From positions 1-64,000 of the forward strand of contig NJFT01000057.1 in the NCBI GenBank assembly GCA_002221725.1: 64,000 bases of DNA, given 5' to 3'. Of the stretch, positions 11,640-22,317 are shown in pieces. How positions within the stretch are numbered: position 1 is the stretch's first letter; each line of letters starts with the position of its first letter. The DNA is from Scedosporium boydii (Eukaryota > Ascomycota > Sordariomycetes > Microascales > Microascaceae). The notes beneath the pieces were generated by a model. It did not search any database. It saw nothing but the letters and a program-made list of their open reading frames with translations, and was not told where the DNA came from. The position numbers and the translations under genes are program-made.

Positions 11640-12210
11640 GCTCCACTATCGAATGCTGTCCTTCCCTCGATAACATTAGAGCCCTGTTCGGCGCTTCCCT
11701 CGGGGGTTGTTTATAAGAGTTCTTCCTTGACAGAAAAGATGGCCCATCAGGGGCCAAGAGCATCAATTGATGATTCTATTGTTCAGTAAATTGCGTCTGC
11801 GCAGAAGTAAAAGCACAAAGACATGGATGGCCGTAGCCGCAATTATCGGCAAGGCATAGATCTAAAAGGAAGAAGAGGAACAAGGAGAGAGACAAGAGAA
11901 GTAGACCATGAATGAGTCGAGAACTGCTCATCCTGTAAACGCCCCTATGCTACGTATATCACCTAGGAAAAGGATATCCTCCCAACGCCCATCTCCAACA
12001 CCTGGGTTAGATTAGTCTCCTCCCTTTATTCCCCGGCTCCCCAGCCAGACTCCCTCCTTCCCAATCATGAAAAATGCAAGACGGAACAGAGAAAAGCTTC
12101 AATAGATACATAAGAACGTGTAAAATCTCGTAACGACGCTCAACTCCCGCTCCCATCTAAAAACGAAGAAAAGAAATTTGGAACAAATAAAAATCAAAAT
12201 CGCCCGTCCT
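11640..12210. other. intergenic between convergent genes
   Basis: Spacer of about 570 bases between the 3' ends of the hypothetical protein and the transcription factor gene. No gene, repeat or RNA recognised; it presumably holds the two 3' untranslated regions. Confidence 0.5.
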
Positions 12211-15200
12211 TTACTTCTTCGCCTCTTCCCATGCCGCCGTACCCGCCAACATATCCTTACAAACCTTCAACCTCGCATGCGCCTCCTGCAACAGCTCCGA
12301 GTTCGCCTCGGCGAGACTACTCCTCAGCGCGTCCAGCAGGTCCGGAAGCCCATCGTACATAGCCGACGCCGTCTTCTCGCTAAGGTCGTCGAGCCTCGCC
12401 ACGCTGGTCAGGTAGCTCCCCATGCGCCTGTAGCTGTCCATCGGGGCCAGGATGCTCTGCATGGGGGGCGGGCGCGCGTGCGGGGGCGCCACGGCGCGGA
12501 CGAAGGACCAGATGCTCAGGGCGGCGTAGTACATTATCCAGGGGCGATGGGGGTCCGGTTCGTGGCGGATGGAGTAGGGCATGGAGAAGGAGTCGATGTA
12601 GGCGTCGGCGGAGGGGCCCTTTTTCGAGCGGGGATCGACGAGGACGCGGTGCAGGAGGCGGAAGGCGTGGAGGATGGCGTGGCGCGTCGAGGCCTGCTTG
12701 GCCCAGATCTTCATGCGGCCCACGGCGTTGGAGTAATCCCGCATGGACACTTTCCGGCCGAGGAGGCGCTTGGCGCCGGCGTAGACCTGGCAGTCGACGA
12801 TGTCCACGTGCAGGCAGATGTGCGCGAGGTGGTAGAGCATGGCGGCGCTGTGGACGGGCCCGTTAGTCGAGCCCCGCGTGTCGGCCGTGTCGCCGTTGGC
12901 GTTGTCGAAGCTTCCCTTCCAGATGTCGAAGGCCTTGAGGAGGATCTTGCGCCAGTTATCGCGGGTGTCGGCGGAGGGCGCACGCACGTCGAGCCATTTG
13001 AGATGCGTCTCGCGGTGGCTTAGGTGCCAACCCACGCTCAGCAGGCCGGACATGATGATCATTCGGGCGAAGGAATGCGTTTTGACCTCCTTGCCGTGGA
13101 GGGCGTTCTTGAGCCCGTCAAGGAAGGACACGGGTTTCACACCGTACATGCGCAGGTTACCGTCGAGCTGGCGACATATATCCGGGTTCGGCGCCGTCCA
13201 GAGGTTATCGTCGCAGGGGAGGGGCAGGCGGATCTCGTGGGGCGCCATGTCGGCGGCGTGGCCGAACATGGCGGCGTGGATGATGTCGAGCATGAAGGCG
13301 ACGAAGACGACGCGGTGCATCGATTCGGTCTCGGCCCAGCGGATCCACCACATACGGGAATCCAACGTGCCGGCACCGCTGTGCTGGGATTGCTGGTCTC
13401 CCGGGACCGGCGCGGCTTCTTCCGGGGGCGATTCGCTTCCCGCTCTGCCGATGAGGGGACTGCCGCGGCGAAGCAGCGTGAGGGTCGCCGAGTGGTAGAT
13501 ATGCGCTCGTTCGTGGAACCTCCGCGACGAGTACAGCTTCTCGTAAAACTCGAGCAGGAGCAGCGCCTGCGCCACCCAAAGCCCGACGGGCGGCGTAGCC
13601 TCCTCCGCCATGACGATCTCCCAGCGCACGCCCTCGATGATGACGTCCGCAAAAGCGCCGTAATCCTTCAAGCTGCCGCCACCGTCCCTGCTCCTTAGCG
13701 ACGCGGCGCCCAGCGCCACCATGACCATGAGGAGCAGAATGGGACACCTGTTGGAAGAGAAAGTGGGCTGGTGGATGATGGGCAGGCGCGGCGACACCGA
13801 CTCCCAGTACTCATGGACACAGTCGCGCATCATCTCGAGGTTCAGTGCAGGTAAGTCGCCGCCGCCCGTCTCACGCACAAGGTTCACGATGCTCGACTCG
13901 TATCGGTCGTTGCGCTCGCGGAAGATCCGGAACATGCGGAGGATCTCCTGGCGGCGCGATTCGCTGATGAGGTCGTCGGGGCCTTCCATCTGGCGCGGCG
14001 GCGTGGGGTCGAGCTGGGAGCGGCTCGTCAGGGATTCGTAATCGAATTGGATGTTGTTGTTGAAGGTGGATTCAAGACCGCCCTCGATGAAGGGGATGTT
14101 GGTTACGCTGAAGTCGCTGTAGCTCGTTTGGGGGTCGAAGAGCCAGACGGCGAAGTTTTCACGCGCCATGAGTTGCTCGTCAGAGACGCCGCTGTAGGCG
14201 ATCATGCTGGTAGGGCCTGGTAAAGGAGCCGTGTCGCGGCGGTAGTAGCCGGCGCCCGGTTTGGGGCGGATTATATTTACGTTCAAGTCGTTTATTGTGG
14301 GGGGAGGAGGGGGCGGCCACGAATTACTGTGAGTTAACCTTGACGGTGGCCCTCCAGGGTTAGAGTTAGGAGGGAGGAGGATGGGGGAGTCGTATGGTCC
14401 ACGCGAGACTGGTTGGGAGTAGTTGGACTGCTGTGGTCCAGGGGGAGGCTGGTGCTGTTGTTGTTGCTGTTGCTGTTGCTGGGGAGGAAGAGGCTGAGTG
14501 GGAGATGGGCGGTGGGCTTGCGGCTGCGGTTGCGGAAGTTGTGGCTGGTGATGCTGTGGTTGGTGTTGATGCTGATGTTGATGCTGATGCTGATGCGATT
14601 GGGAATGCGGATGCTGATGCTGATTCGGATGTTGATGCGCTTGCTGCGACGCGGGATGTTGCGGCTGCATTCCGGGACCAGAAGGGGATTCCACGGTTGG
14701 CGAAGTCACCGGACTAGTCGGCGAGGGCACGCCGACGCCGGACGTGTTAAAGTTGGGCACGCGGTTCCGAGGAATGTAAGTACCCGAGTGCCGCTTCTTG
14801 TGGCGGGCGAGCAGATCTAGCCTCACAAACTTTTGCTCGCAACCCGGCACGTCACATTGATAGATCTCCTTTGGATTATCTGCAGGCGGATGTGATTAGC
14901 CGACGTGGAAGATGATTGATCCCTCTTCTCTCACCACTCTAGAGAAGACAGAGAAAAATAAAAAATAAAAAATAAAAAAAGCAACCGGGAGACCGGTGTG
15001 TGAAGGGCCTCCATTCACCCTCCCGGCGTCACACACACAGACACAGACGCACGCACACAACCGATGTCTTGCGCCGACGAGGCCTCCCATTTCCTCTCAC
15101 TTACGGTTCAGTTGATGGCGCTGAAGATGTTCAGCCCTCGAGTAAATCTTGTCGCAACCGGGATAAGAGCAGTTGAATCTCCTCGGCGCACCTTTGCGAC

Positions 15201-15417
15201 TCGCGCGCTTGTACGTCGAACTCGAGCCGACCCCCGACGTCGTTCCTCCTACGCGGGGCGCATTCCCACTCGCATCCGGGCTGGTGCTGCTGTTACTGGC
15301 ATGATGTTGGTGTTGGTGATGATGGCTGTTATTGTTGACTCTTCCGTCGTTTCCCGATGCCGCGGTCGTGGAGACTCCCACGGCGGAGGCGCCAGTGGGG
15401 GTTTGATGAGTTGCCAT
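12211..15417 (-). CDS. C2H2 zinc-finger transcription factor with fungal-specific TF domain
   Basis: Two exons, 15417-15105 and 14879-12211, join precisely between the zinc fingers (RHQLN|HNPKEIYQC), giving 993 residues. Finger 1 (CSYPGC..RAEHLQRHQLNH, about residues 83-105) and finger 2 (CDVPGC..LDLLARHKKRH) are both C-x4-C-x12-H-x3/4-H and should bind DNA. The second part (about 430-850) fits the Fungal_trans domain (PF04082): EYWESVSPRLPIIHQPTF, then the acidic helical middle region. Between them lies a long low-complexity Gln/His/Pro stretch. The combination of two C2H2 fingers with Fungal_trans is common in Pezizomycotina regulators of metabolism and development. The start ATG at 15417 is chosen because upstream in-frame sequence is Lys/Arg/Pro-rich and leader-like. 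The gene sits alone, with 3.6 kb upstream free of other genes, which suggests complex regulation. I do not assign a named orthologue. Confidence 0.92.
14450..14650 (-). repeat. coding Gln/His microsatellite
   Basis: A CAA/CAG/CAT-type triplet-repeat tract within the transcription factor gene, encoding alternating His-Gln runs (HQHQHQHQHQHQPQHHQ) and a run of nine Gln. Such tracts are prone to length change by slippage and often act as flexible activation regions. Confidence 0.9.
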
Positions 15418-18400
15418 CTCGCAAAGGCAAGACAGGGCCTCGAGTTCCCTTTTAATTTTTAATTTTTTATTTTCCTTTTCCTGTGACCCCCTACTTTCTA
15501 GGGGACGGAGTCCATAGGATGAGAATGGCGGGGGTGCGTGTTCCTGGCCCTGGGGTCGCGAAAGCAACGACAGTTGCAGGAATTTTGGGGGGACGAGCAG
15601 AGCAAAGTAGGATAATGAGCGAAGGAGAGAGAGTCAAAAGAGAGACCCAAAAGCGGGTATGACGCTGAGTGGGGGTTATTGGCAATGGCAAATCAATCTA
15701 AAATGGGGGTAGGATTCTAGATGGGTCGAGTTCGAGAGGGCCGAAGCCGAAAGGCAAAAGGCAAAAAAAGAAGAGAAGCGACGGGGCAAATCGGCCGAGA
15801 GGAGAGCGAAAGCGAGTGGGAATGATAAGTGACGGGGTCGAGCTCGGGGAAAAAAAGAAAGGAAATGAAGAGCGGAAGAGGCTGTCACGACGCGACAGAG
15901 AGACAAGCGATAGAGACAAGAGGTAGAGACAGATTATACAAATCAAATCGTCAATCAACCCGATTCACTGTTTCTCTCTCACTATCTCTCCTTTGGCCAA
16001 GCTCTCTCACTTCTCTCTTCTCTCTCCGCACCTGCACTCCCCCAGGGTCCTGGTACTCCAACCGCCGTCAATAATAATAAATAATAGCTCGAGGGTCGCG
16101 ACTCGAGTTCTTTCTTTCCCACCCACACAGGCCGAACCGGGGAGGTAACTTAGAGTAGTGTATTACAGCCAGATCTGCAGTGGCTTTTTACGGATGAAGT
16201 CGAAATGGAAGGGTGGGATCTAGTTAAGCGATGTCTCGCTCATCCGCACCGGCATCTGGGGATAAAGTTTCTTAAGTGGGAGGGAATCTCAGAAAGAAGC
16301 CGCCTTGCTGGGTACATTTGGATTTGATTTTTTTCTTTTCTTCTCCTTCTACGCACGCGCACGCGGGGGAGATGATGGGGGAAATGGGGAAGAGTCGAAT
16401 CAAAATGACAAGGGACAAGGGGGCGGAAACCATCAAATCAGTGATTTCAGGGTTCGTTGGTCGGTTGTCGTCCCTCAAGTCCGGTCTCAGTTCTCAGTTC
16501 CCATGGTTCGTTTTCCAGCTTGGAGATGGGAATGCTCCATTGTCTACATTCGTATATTATATTCTCTATTCGTAATTATTACCACCCACTAAAGTTGACC
16601 TATCCACGTCGAATCAAACCCACCCCAAAGAATCAGGTCCTATTATTGATCTTTACCAGAGAACGAGACAAGACAAACCCCAAATCCAAACTCCCCCCTC
16701 CTCCCTCCCCCCAAAAATGAAAAGACACCGAGACCGCAGAGAGAGCGGCTTGCAGAAACTGGGATGCTGGGATGGGGGGAGCGAGGGGGTGTGCCCCCAC
16801 GCCGAGGCCCCATTCGTCATTTGTGTCCTTGGGCAGATAATCGCACCTTATGAGGTACACTAACTAGTCCCTCAGCCGCGGCATGGTACCAAATGTGCTG
16901 CATGAGTACGACGAGTTCGTTCGGCATGGGCCAAGGATGGGGCAAGGATGGGGCGGGGGGGAGACGAGAGTGGGGGCTCGCCAAGGAAGGGGAAGCGGAA
17001 GCGGACGTGGAAGAGGAAGAAGAAGTGGAAGATGGGAGGGGGATTCTCCGGTGTAGTACGTAGTGTATGCGCAGACTAGCGGGAGTTAGAGCCTATTTCG
17101 TGCACTATGTACGAAGTAGCATCCTAAGGCCTAAGCTACTACAACGAGCATGTGGCATCTAGTGGCATTGCATCGCATGTCGCATGTCGCATGGGTGAGG
17201 GAAGGGGTATGAGTGGCGGGTAGAGACGAAAGAAGACGAGAGACATCAGGAATGACTTCAACCCTGGACAGGCCTGAGACTGGGGTCGTGGAGCAGACGG
17301 GCGACAGATCCGTAAGAAAGCAAAGGAAGCAAGAACAGAAAAGATGGTGGGCTTCTCTTGATCGCTACTGGCGGCGATCAGGGCGGGATTTAATGGGATT
17401 CAATGGGCGCAATGGATCGCATCCCTCTTCTTGGACGTCTCGTCTGGTGTTTCCGGTAAGCACATGGAGTTGAAGGGCTTACCCGGACTTCCATGTTCCC
17501 TGTTGCTCTGCTGTCTGCTGCTGTGATACTTCGTACCTTTTGGAGAACCATGCTCATGCCCGGGGATGATACTCTCCCCAGATTGGTGAAAGTATGAAAG
17601 CATCAAGTCCGTAGTGAAGTACGAAGTATGACGCATTCAATCTATCAATAATCCTTCCAGCATAGCATGATGCGACTTTGAGTATGACCTTGCTCAGGAC
17701 GGACACGCCGCCCACTCGAGACAGCGGCGACGGATAGATGGGACGGATGGATCCTTGGATCCTTGGGATCGGACGAAATGGAATGGTTGGGATGGCCTCC
17801 CGTTTTGCATTCGAAGATCGTGCTGGAAACCAGACTTCTCGTTCGTCGAACCGCTCAACGCTCGCCGGGTTTTCAAGCTTCCTTTTGATTTTCCATGGCT
17901 GGCTTCCCGCAAGGCCTCGGAACGGGGATACCAAAGCGCTGTGCTGCGCTCGGCAAGATATCTAATCCGCGTCCATTCGTCATGCGCGATTCATGATCCT
18001 TCCGGTTTCCGCTGACGCCTGGCACAAACCTACTGATACTTCTTCCTCTTCCCGTATTAGAGCTGCACCCCCATTTGATGATGCCATCGATTGATGCAGC
18101 CTCGGAAATCGCGCCCCTGATGCACCACTGACAAGCTTTTCTTCTGCGCCTTCTGCGTCCACCATGTCCCCCAAACCAGGCTCGGTCGACAAGTTCGACA
18201 CAGCCTAGTCGCAACGATCCAATTATTTCTCTCAAGTTTAAGGAATAAGAAAAAAAGGGATTTAATTCCACGCTTCCCCGACATGCCACAAGCCACCATC
18301 GACAGGGAACTCCGACCGGCATGCATCATCATCACACACCTCTCATTGATCACGTCTATTTTAAATCACACGAAATCGATTACATACAGTATTGCTCCGT

Positions 18401-19012
18401 ATGGCTCAGGCACGACCTACCGCAAGAAGCTTGGCCCTATCGGGTGGAGATCCCCAGTCCAGCTCACGATGCCTTACACCCTTGTTCGTCTCCCCCCCTT
18501 CCCCCAAGCAATGTCTTACTTAAATCATGGGGGAAGAAATTGGGGGAATCTGAAAAAAATCAAGCAATTGTCGCCAATAGCAAGGATGTTCATTTCCTCC
18601 TCGCTCAGCTGGTCCAGGGTTCCCCGTAAAATACCCCAGGTTCCGACGACGGAGGGTGGCACAAACTTGGAGAAGGCACACGACACGACACGACACGACG
18701 CGACACGACCTTCGCTGGTTATGATTACTGCGGGATGACAAGATGCATTCGCGTACTTTTCTCCGAGATTCGGCGTTACTCAACATTTCACATCCTCGAT
18801 TTCCTTCGATGGTGTGTCGTCGCTTTTCCTGACTAGGCTGCCGCGGGGAGGCTTGGTCACAACATCGTGTGCGTGTGTATGAGTGTGTGTGTGTGTGTGG
18901 GTGTTTGTGCGCGTCGAGCTTGACCTCGAGATGATTCAAATGGTGGCCGTTCAGCTCTTCATTATTTCATAATCGCATCCCCCCTCGCTCCTTGTCTATC
19001 GTATACCTCTTT
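15418..19012. other. 3.6 kb gene-poor upstream region of the transcription factor
   Basis: No gene recognised on either strand. It holds CT-rich leader-like sequence (about 15950-16040), G-rich stretches (about 16930-17045), a CACGA-type pentamer repeat (about 18677-18710), a TG microsatellite (about 18867-18905) and three copies of the 10-mer TACTTCGTAC or its complement (17109, 17527, 17619). Most of it is likely promoter and leader of the zinc-finger regulator. A non-coding transcript is possible but cannot be seen from sequence. Confidence 0.45.
18677..18710. repeat. CACGA pentanucleotide microsatellite
   Basis: About six near-perfect units of the pentamer CACGA (one unit is CGCGA). Intergenic, of no visible function. 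Confidence 0.8.
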
Positions 19013-19758
19013 TTACTCGGCCTTCTCTTCACCTCCACTCCCCGTCTCCTTCGCTTTCCCCTTACCCTTCCCATCACCATCCTCCACCTCCTCGCCCTCC
19101 AACTCAATACCCTCCACAGCTCCCTCCAAGCCGCCCTCCCCTCCATTCTTGCTCTCCAGTCCCTTCACCTGAGCCAAGAAATACTCCGCCACGTCCTCAT
19201 GCCCGTTAAAGAGCGCCAAATCCAGCGCGACGTAGTTTTGATCGTTCGCGACAGCCTGCGTCGCCCCGTGCTCCTCCGCGAGCAACTTGACCGTGTCGAG
19301 GTGACCGCCCAGCGCCGCCCAGTGAAGGGCCGTGTTGCCGAATTCATTGGGCGCGTCGACGTAGGCTTGCTTTTCGGCCTTGGGCCGCGAGGCGAAGCGT
19401 TGGAGGAGTAACCTGACGGTTTCTGCTCCGCGCCGCCAAACCGTAAGAACGCAATGGTTAGAAAAAGAAAAAAATATTAAGACGAACAAGATTTCATATA
19501 AATATTGATGGCGGGGTAGGAGGGGCAGGGGTGTGTATGTCTGCGCATCTTCTACCACTTACCCAGGTGTCCATTCCCCGTCGCCATGTGCAAACAAGTT
19601 GATTTTCCTTCATCTTGAGCCGCCGTGATGATCTCTGCCTCCGATACCTTTTCCCGCTCTGCTAGTTCCTTGAGGCTGTCTTCAAGCTCTTTGTTCTCGC
19701 CTGCGCGGGCGAAGAAGATGAGATCATCGATCTCGTCTTCTGTTAACTTTGGCGCCAT
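19013..19758 (-). CDS. YAR1: Yar1-like ankyrin repeat protein (Rps3 chaperone)
   Basis: Two exons, 19758-19563 and 19422-19013, with an intron of 140 bases (GTAAGT donor), give 201 residues. The fused sequence reads TCLHMATGNGHL|ETVRLLLQRFA, a typical ankyrin repeat whose second helix was cut by the intron. A second repeat is GNTALHWAALGGHLDTVKLL, and a partial third is VALDLALFNGHEDVAEYFL. The C-terminal 50 residues are Gly/Glu/Lys-rich. Size, order and the helical N-terminus match yeast Yar1, which protects newly made ribosomal protein Rps3 and helps 40S assembly and nuclear import. The orthology rests on the overall pattern and should be checked, since short ankyrin proteins are easily confused. 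Confidence 0.8.
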
Positions 19759-20120
19759 GGGTGTCTGCGTGCTGTTGTTTGTGTATATGGCTTGTGAAAA
19801 CTGAATGCTCCTGCTCTCGATTTTTTTCCTCCTTCTCTTTATGCGATTTGTTTTCACTTCGGCGTCGTTGTTCACCCAACTTTTTTTTTTTTTCCGCAGA
19901 TGGTTCGGGTTGGTGGGTTGAAAGTTAGTTTCTCAAGAGGAATACAGTGTCGGAAATATCCAGTCGCTATCGACGCACTGTCCTCCCTTTTGGCGGCCAT
20001 CGCTGGTGAAACTCGAGATATTCAAATGGACCAGAATTGTCTAGAGGACGGACTCTGAACATATTAAGATTAAGCACTTTTTCATATTTGTGCAATAGAG
20101 AGGTTGGAAATATTGCCTGA
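19759..20120. other. intergenic
   Basis: Spacer of 362 bases between the start of the Yar1-like gene and the end of the SPO11-like gene. It contains a T-run near 19881-19893. No gene seen. Confidence 0.5.
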
Positions 20121-21780
20121 TTATTGTGGTGTTGCGGTTCTTGAAACAGCACATCCTAAATCAAGCGCAAGCCGTCTTTCAACATACCCAGCAACATCCC
20201 CACGCTCATTCATGGCCTGTATCTCGACCTTATAGTTCATCATAAGCATAGTCCGAAGTTCCCTCTGTACCTCTGCAACATCTGTATCGTGTTCTTCGTT
20301 GCTCGAGAGCTTATCAAGCAATTTCGTCGCTAGCCTGCCATCTCTCTCGGTGAGAGGTTCAAGCCGCTCCATGTTGAACTCGATGAATGCCCGACCGGAG
20401 CCACCACTTGGAGTGGCCAGGCGAGAGCCACCTTGACCCCCCGACCCTAAGGCATCCGTATGGCTTGGAGAGAGCACTATGTCATCGCTCTTGATCCCAA
20501 GCCACCGGAGGCGAGGAAGGGTGGTGTTTTGCTCGTGCCGAAGCGCGGAGGATCCCCACTTGTAGCATTTAAGAATGTTGATACCGTCCGGGTCGAGGTC
20601 GACGAGAGCATAAATGGGCATCTCCGGACGTATATCGTGTATCATATGGAGAAACGACCGTGTTACAAGGTCAGGATATCCTTTACCCTAGCTCCCATCG
20701 CCCATCAGTGTTGAGCGGAGACTACTACGTTGCAAGCATCCTTACCGTTACCAAGAGGCCCTGTCCAAAGACCGAGTGTTTCTAACACTTTGACTTGGAC
20801 ATTGTTCGAAATGTTGCCTTGCCAGTTGCCATCATACAGTTAGCTTATCAATCGTGAAGTGCCGAGCGTCGGGGTATTGGACACACCTCCTTTTCAATAA
20901 CAAGAACCCAGCGAGTTGAGCCTAGATCTAGACGACGAATGCTGTTGGACGGCGGAATCATGCTCCCCTGATAGCACCCGTTAGAACGCAAGACATCCTT
21001 TTTTGAGTTCGTCCATTTACTTGCCTCAAGGTTCTGCGAGGCATCGATAATCGCAGATCCACACATGAGAATCTTGATGGGTCCCGAGACTAAGCCTTTT
21101 CCAGCAGCGACCTAAGTAGCGTGAGCGGTACTCTAGGTTGCGTCGTATGCCTTCACACTGACATACGATGCCAAGGTCATGACGACCAACCCCTAACGTG
21201 AGGGCTAGCTGATCGACAAGCTGATCGACTCTCGCTTGGGAACCGTATAACCGAGGCTCTTCGTAGTAGAGGTTTCTATCAGCTCCCCAAGTTCGATCAG
21301 TCCCAGCACACTAGGGAGGAAAACGAAAATACAAATCAAGCCACAAGCAACAAATCGCCGGTAGTCCATGCGAACCTTTTCGAGAACACACGTCCGGTGG
21401 TGAGTGCCGCATGCACGCTCTTCAGAAGGCAAAATACCTGGTCTTTGGACGTAGGTTAGATGGGAAGAAACTCAGTAGTTCCTCTCATACGTGAGATTCA
21501 AGGAGCAGCAGAGCAGTTTAGTTATTGAAGGCATACTGAATTTTGTCGCCTCTGCTTCGTTTCGTCCAGGAAAGGTTACGGTGATAGGCACTTTCCGCCC
21601 CGTAGCAGTTCGTCTACAGAATGGGAGGGAGAGGCGTCGGGGAGGATCATGAAGCTGAGGATCCGCTATTCCTTGCTCTAGGATGGCTTCGATTCTCAAA
21701 ATAAGCTCGTCTGTACGGTCCGCCTGTTGAGAAGCCAGGAGGGGTGTTCTTATTCGATGGAACGACGTGGGAGCATCCAT
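20121..21780 (-). CDS. SPO11: Spo11-like meiotic DNA double-strand-break transesterase, interrupted by one in-frame TAG
   Basis: Seven exons can be read: 21780-21537, 21442-21376, 21275-21167, 21111-21025, 20967-20887, 20817-20746 and 20687-20121, together 409 codons counting the stop. Family landmarks are all present: RIEAILEQ at the N-terminus; SKRNLYY with the catalytic Tyr pair (about 107-108) in the winged-helix region; a VAAGKGLVSG stretch; WVLVIEKE, whose first Glu (about 194) binds Mg; then ATFR, GKGYPDLVTRSFL and the Toprim VDLDPDG (about 250-255). The product would make the breaks that start meiotic recombination. Two oddities: intron 4 has a GC donor (GCAAGT, 57 bases), and exon 6 has TAG at 20784-20782, where a Trp codon would continue the protein. 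An alternative acceptor ending at that TAG (exon from 20781) keeps the frame but deletes the conserved ATFR segment. The gene is divergent from ERG7. Confidence 0.85.
20775..20789 (-). other. hairpin presenting the SPO11 UAG in its loop
   Basis: On the coding (minus) strand, AGTGT (20789-20785), loop TAGAA (20784-20780) and ACACT (20779-20775) form a perfect five-pair stem with a five-base loop. The in-frame TAG occupies loop positions 1-3, with its A at 20783. This matches the known preference of fungal sexual-stage A-to-I editing for UAG in hairpin loops. Confidence 0.6.
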
Positions 21781-22317
21781 AGCTGATGATTAGCTTCTCT
21801 TATGAGGATTGATAGCAATGATAATGGGGAGCATAGAGCTCAAGTGCAAAATAGCAAGCAGCAAGGCCGATTCGGTATCAACTCCATATTCATCAATTAT
21901 CAGTCACGAAATGGAAGTTGAAGCATCTTGCATCAGTGATGCGTACATTTTGTTGAGTTGAGCTTGGTTCCCGAAAAGGCAATTGTGCATTAGACAGCTC
22001 TACCGCATTATCGAGGCATAATTGAAAACATCCCAACATAACATGCGATTATCGGGGTCTAGCAGGGTCTCGGGGCAATTTACGGACCTCGAGCTTCACC
22101 GATTCCCCGTCGCCAAGGATGAAGGGAAAGCTCAACCCCTGCTCGTCTCAATTAATGGCCAATCGCTCTTCACATGCTTCCTCTCCAGGCTGCCACTTTC
22201 GAACCACTTCGCTCAATTGACCGCCATTGACTTCAAGACATGGTCTTGCGATCCCACAAGCTCACAGAAGTGTTCAGTCCCTAGTTTCAGTCCAGCACCC
22301 ATTCCATTGAGGCGACA
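21781..22317. other. bidirectional promoter region SPO11 / ERG7
   Basis: 537 bases between two divergent start codons, so both promoters must lie here. No repeat or RNA gene recognised. A GGTAGAGC tRNA-like string occurs but has no B box. Confidence 0.55.

Noticed and set aside
12178..13698. Long plus-strand open frames (281 and 224 codons) over the transcription factor
   Set aside because: Antisense shadows of the GC-rich Fungal_trans coding sequence; repetitive Val/Gly/Ala composition without domains.
20700..20830. Alternative reading of SPO11 exon 6 in another frame (NVQVKVLETLGLW)
   Set aside because: It is open but does not connect in phase with the conserved GKGYPD exon and does not resemble Spo11; the ATFR..GQGLLVT frame matches the family on both sides.
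21961..22021. GGTAGAGC string resembling a tRNA A box between SPO11 and ERG7
   Set aside because: No B box or cloverleaf follows.
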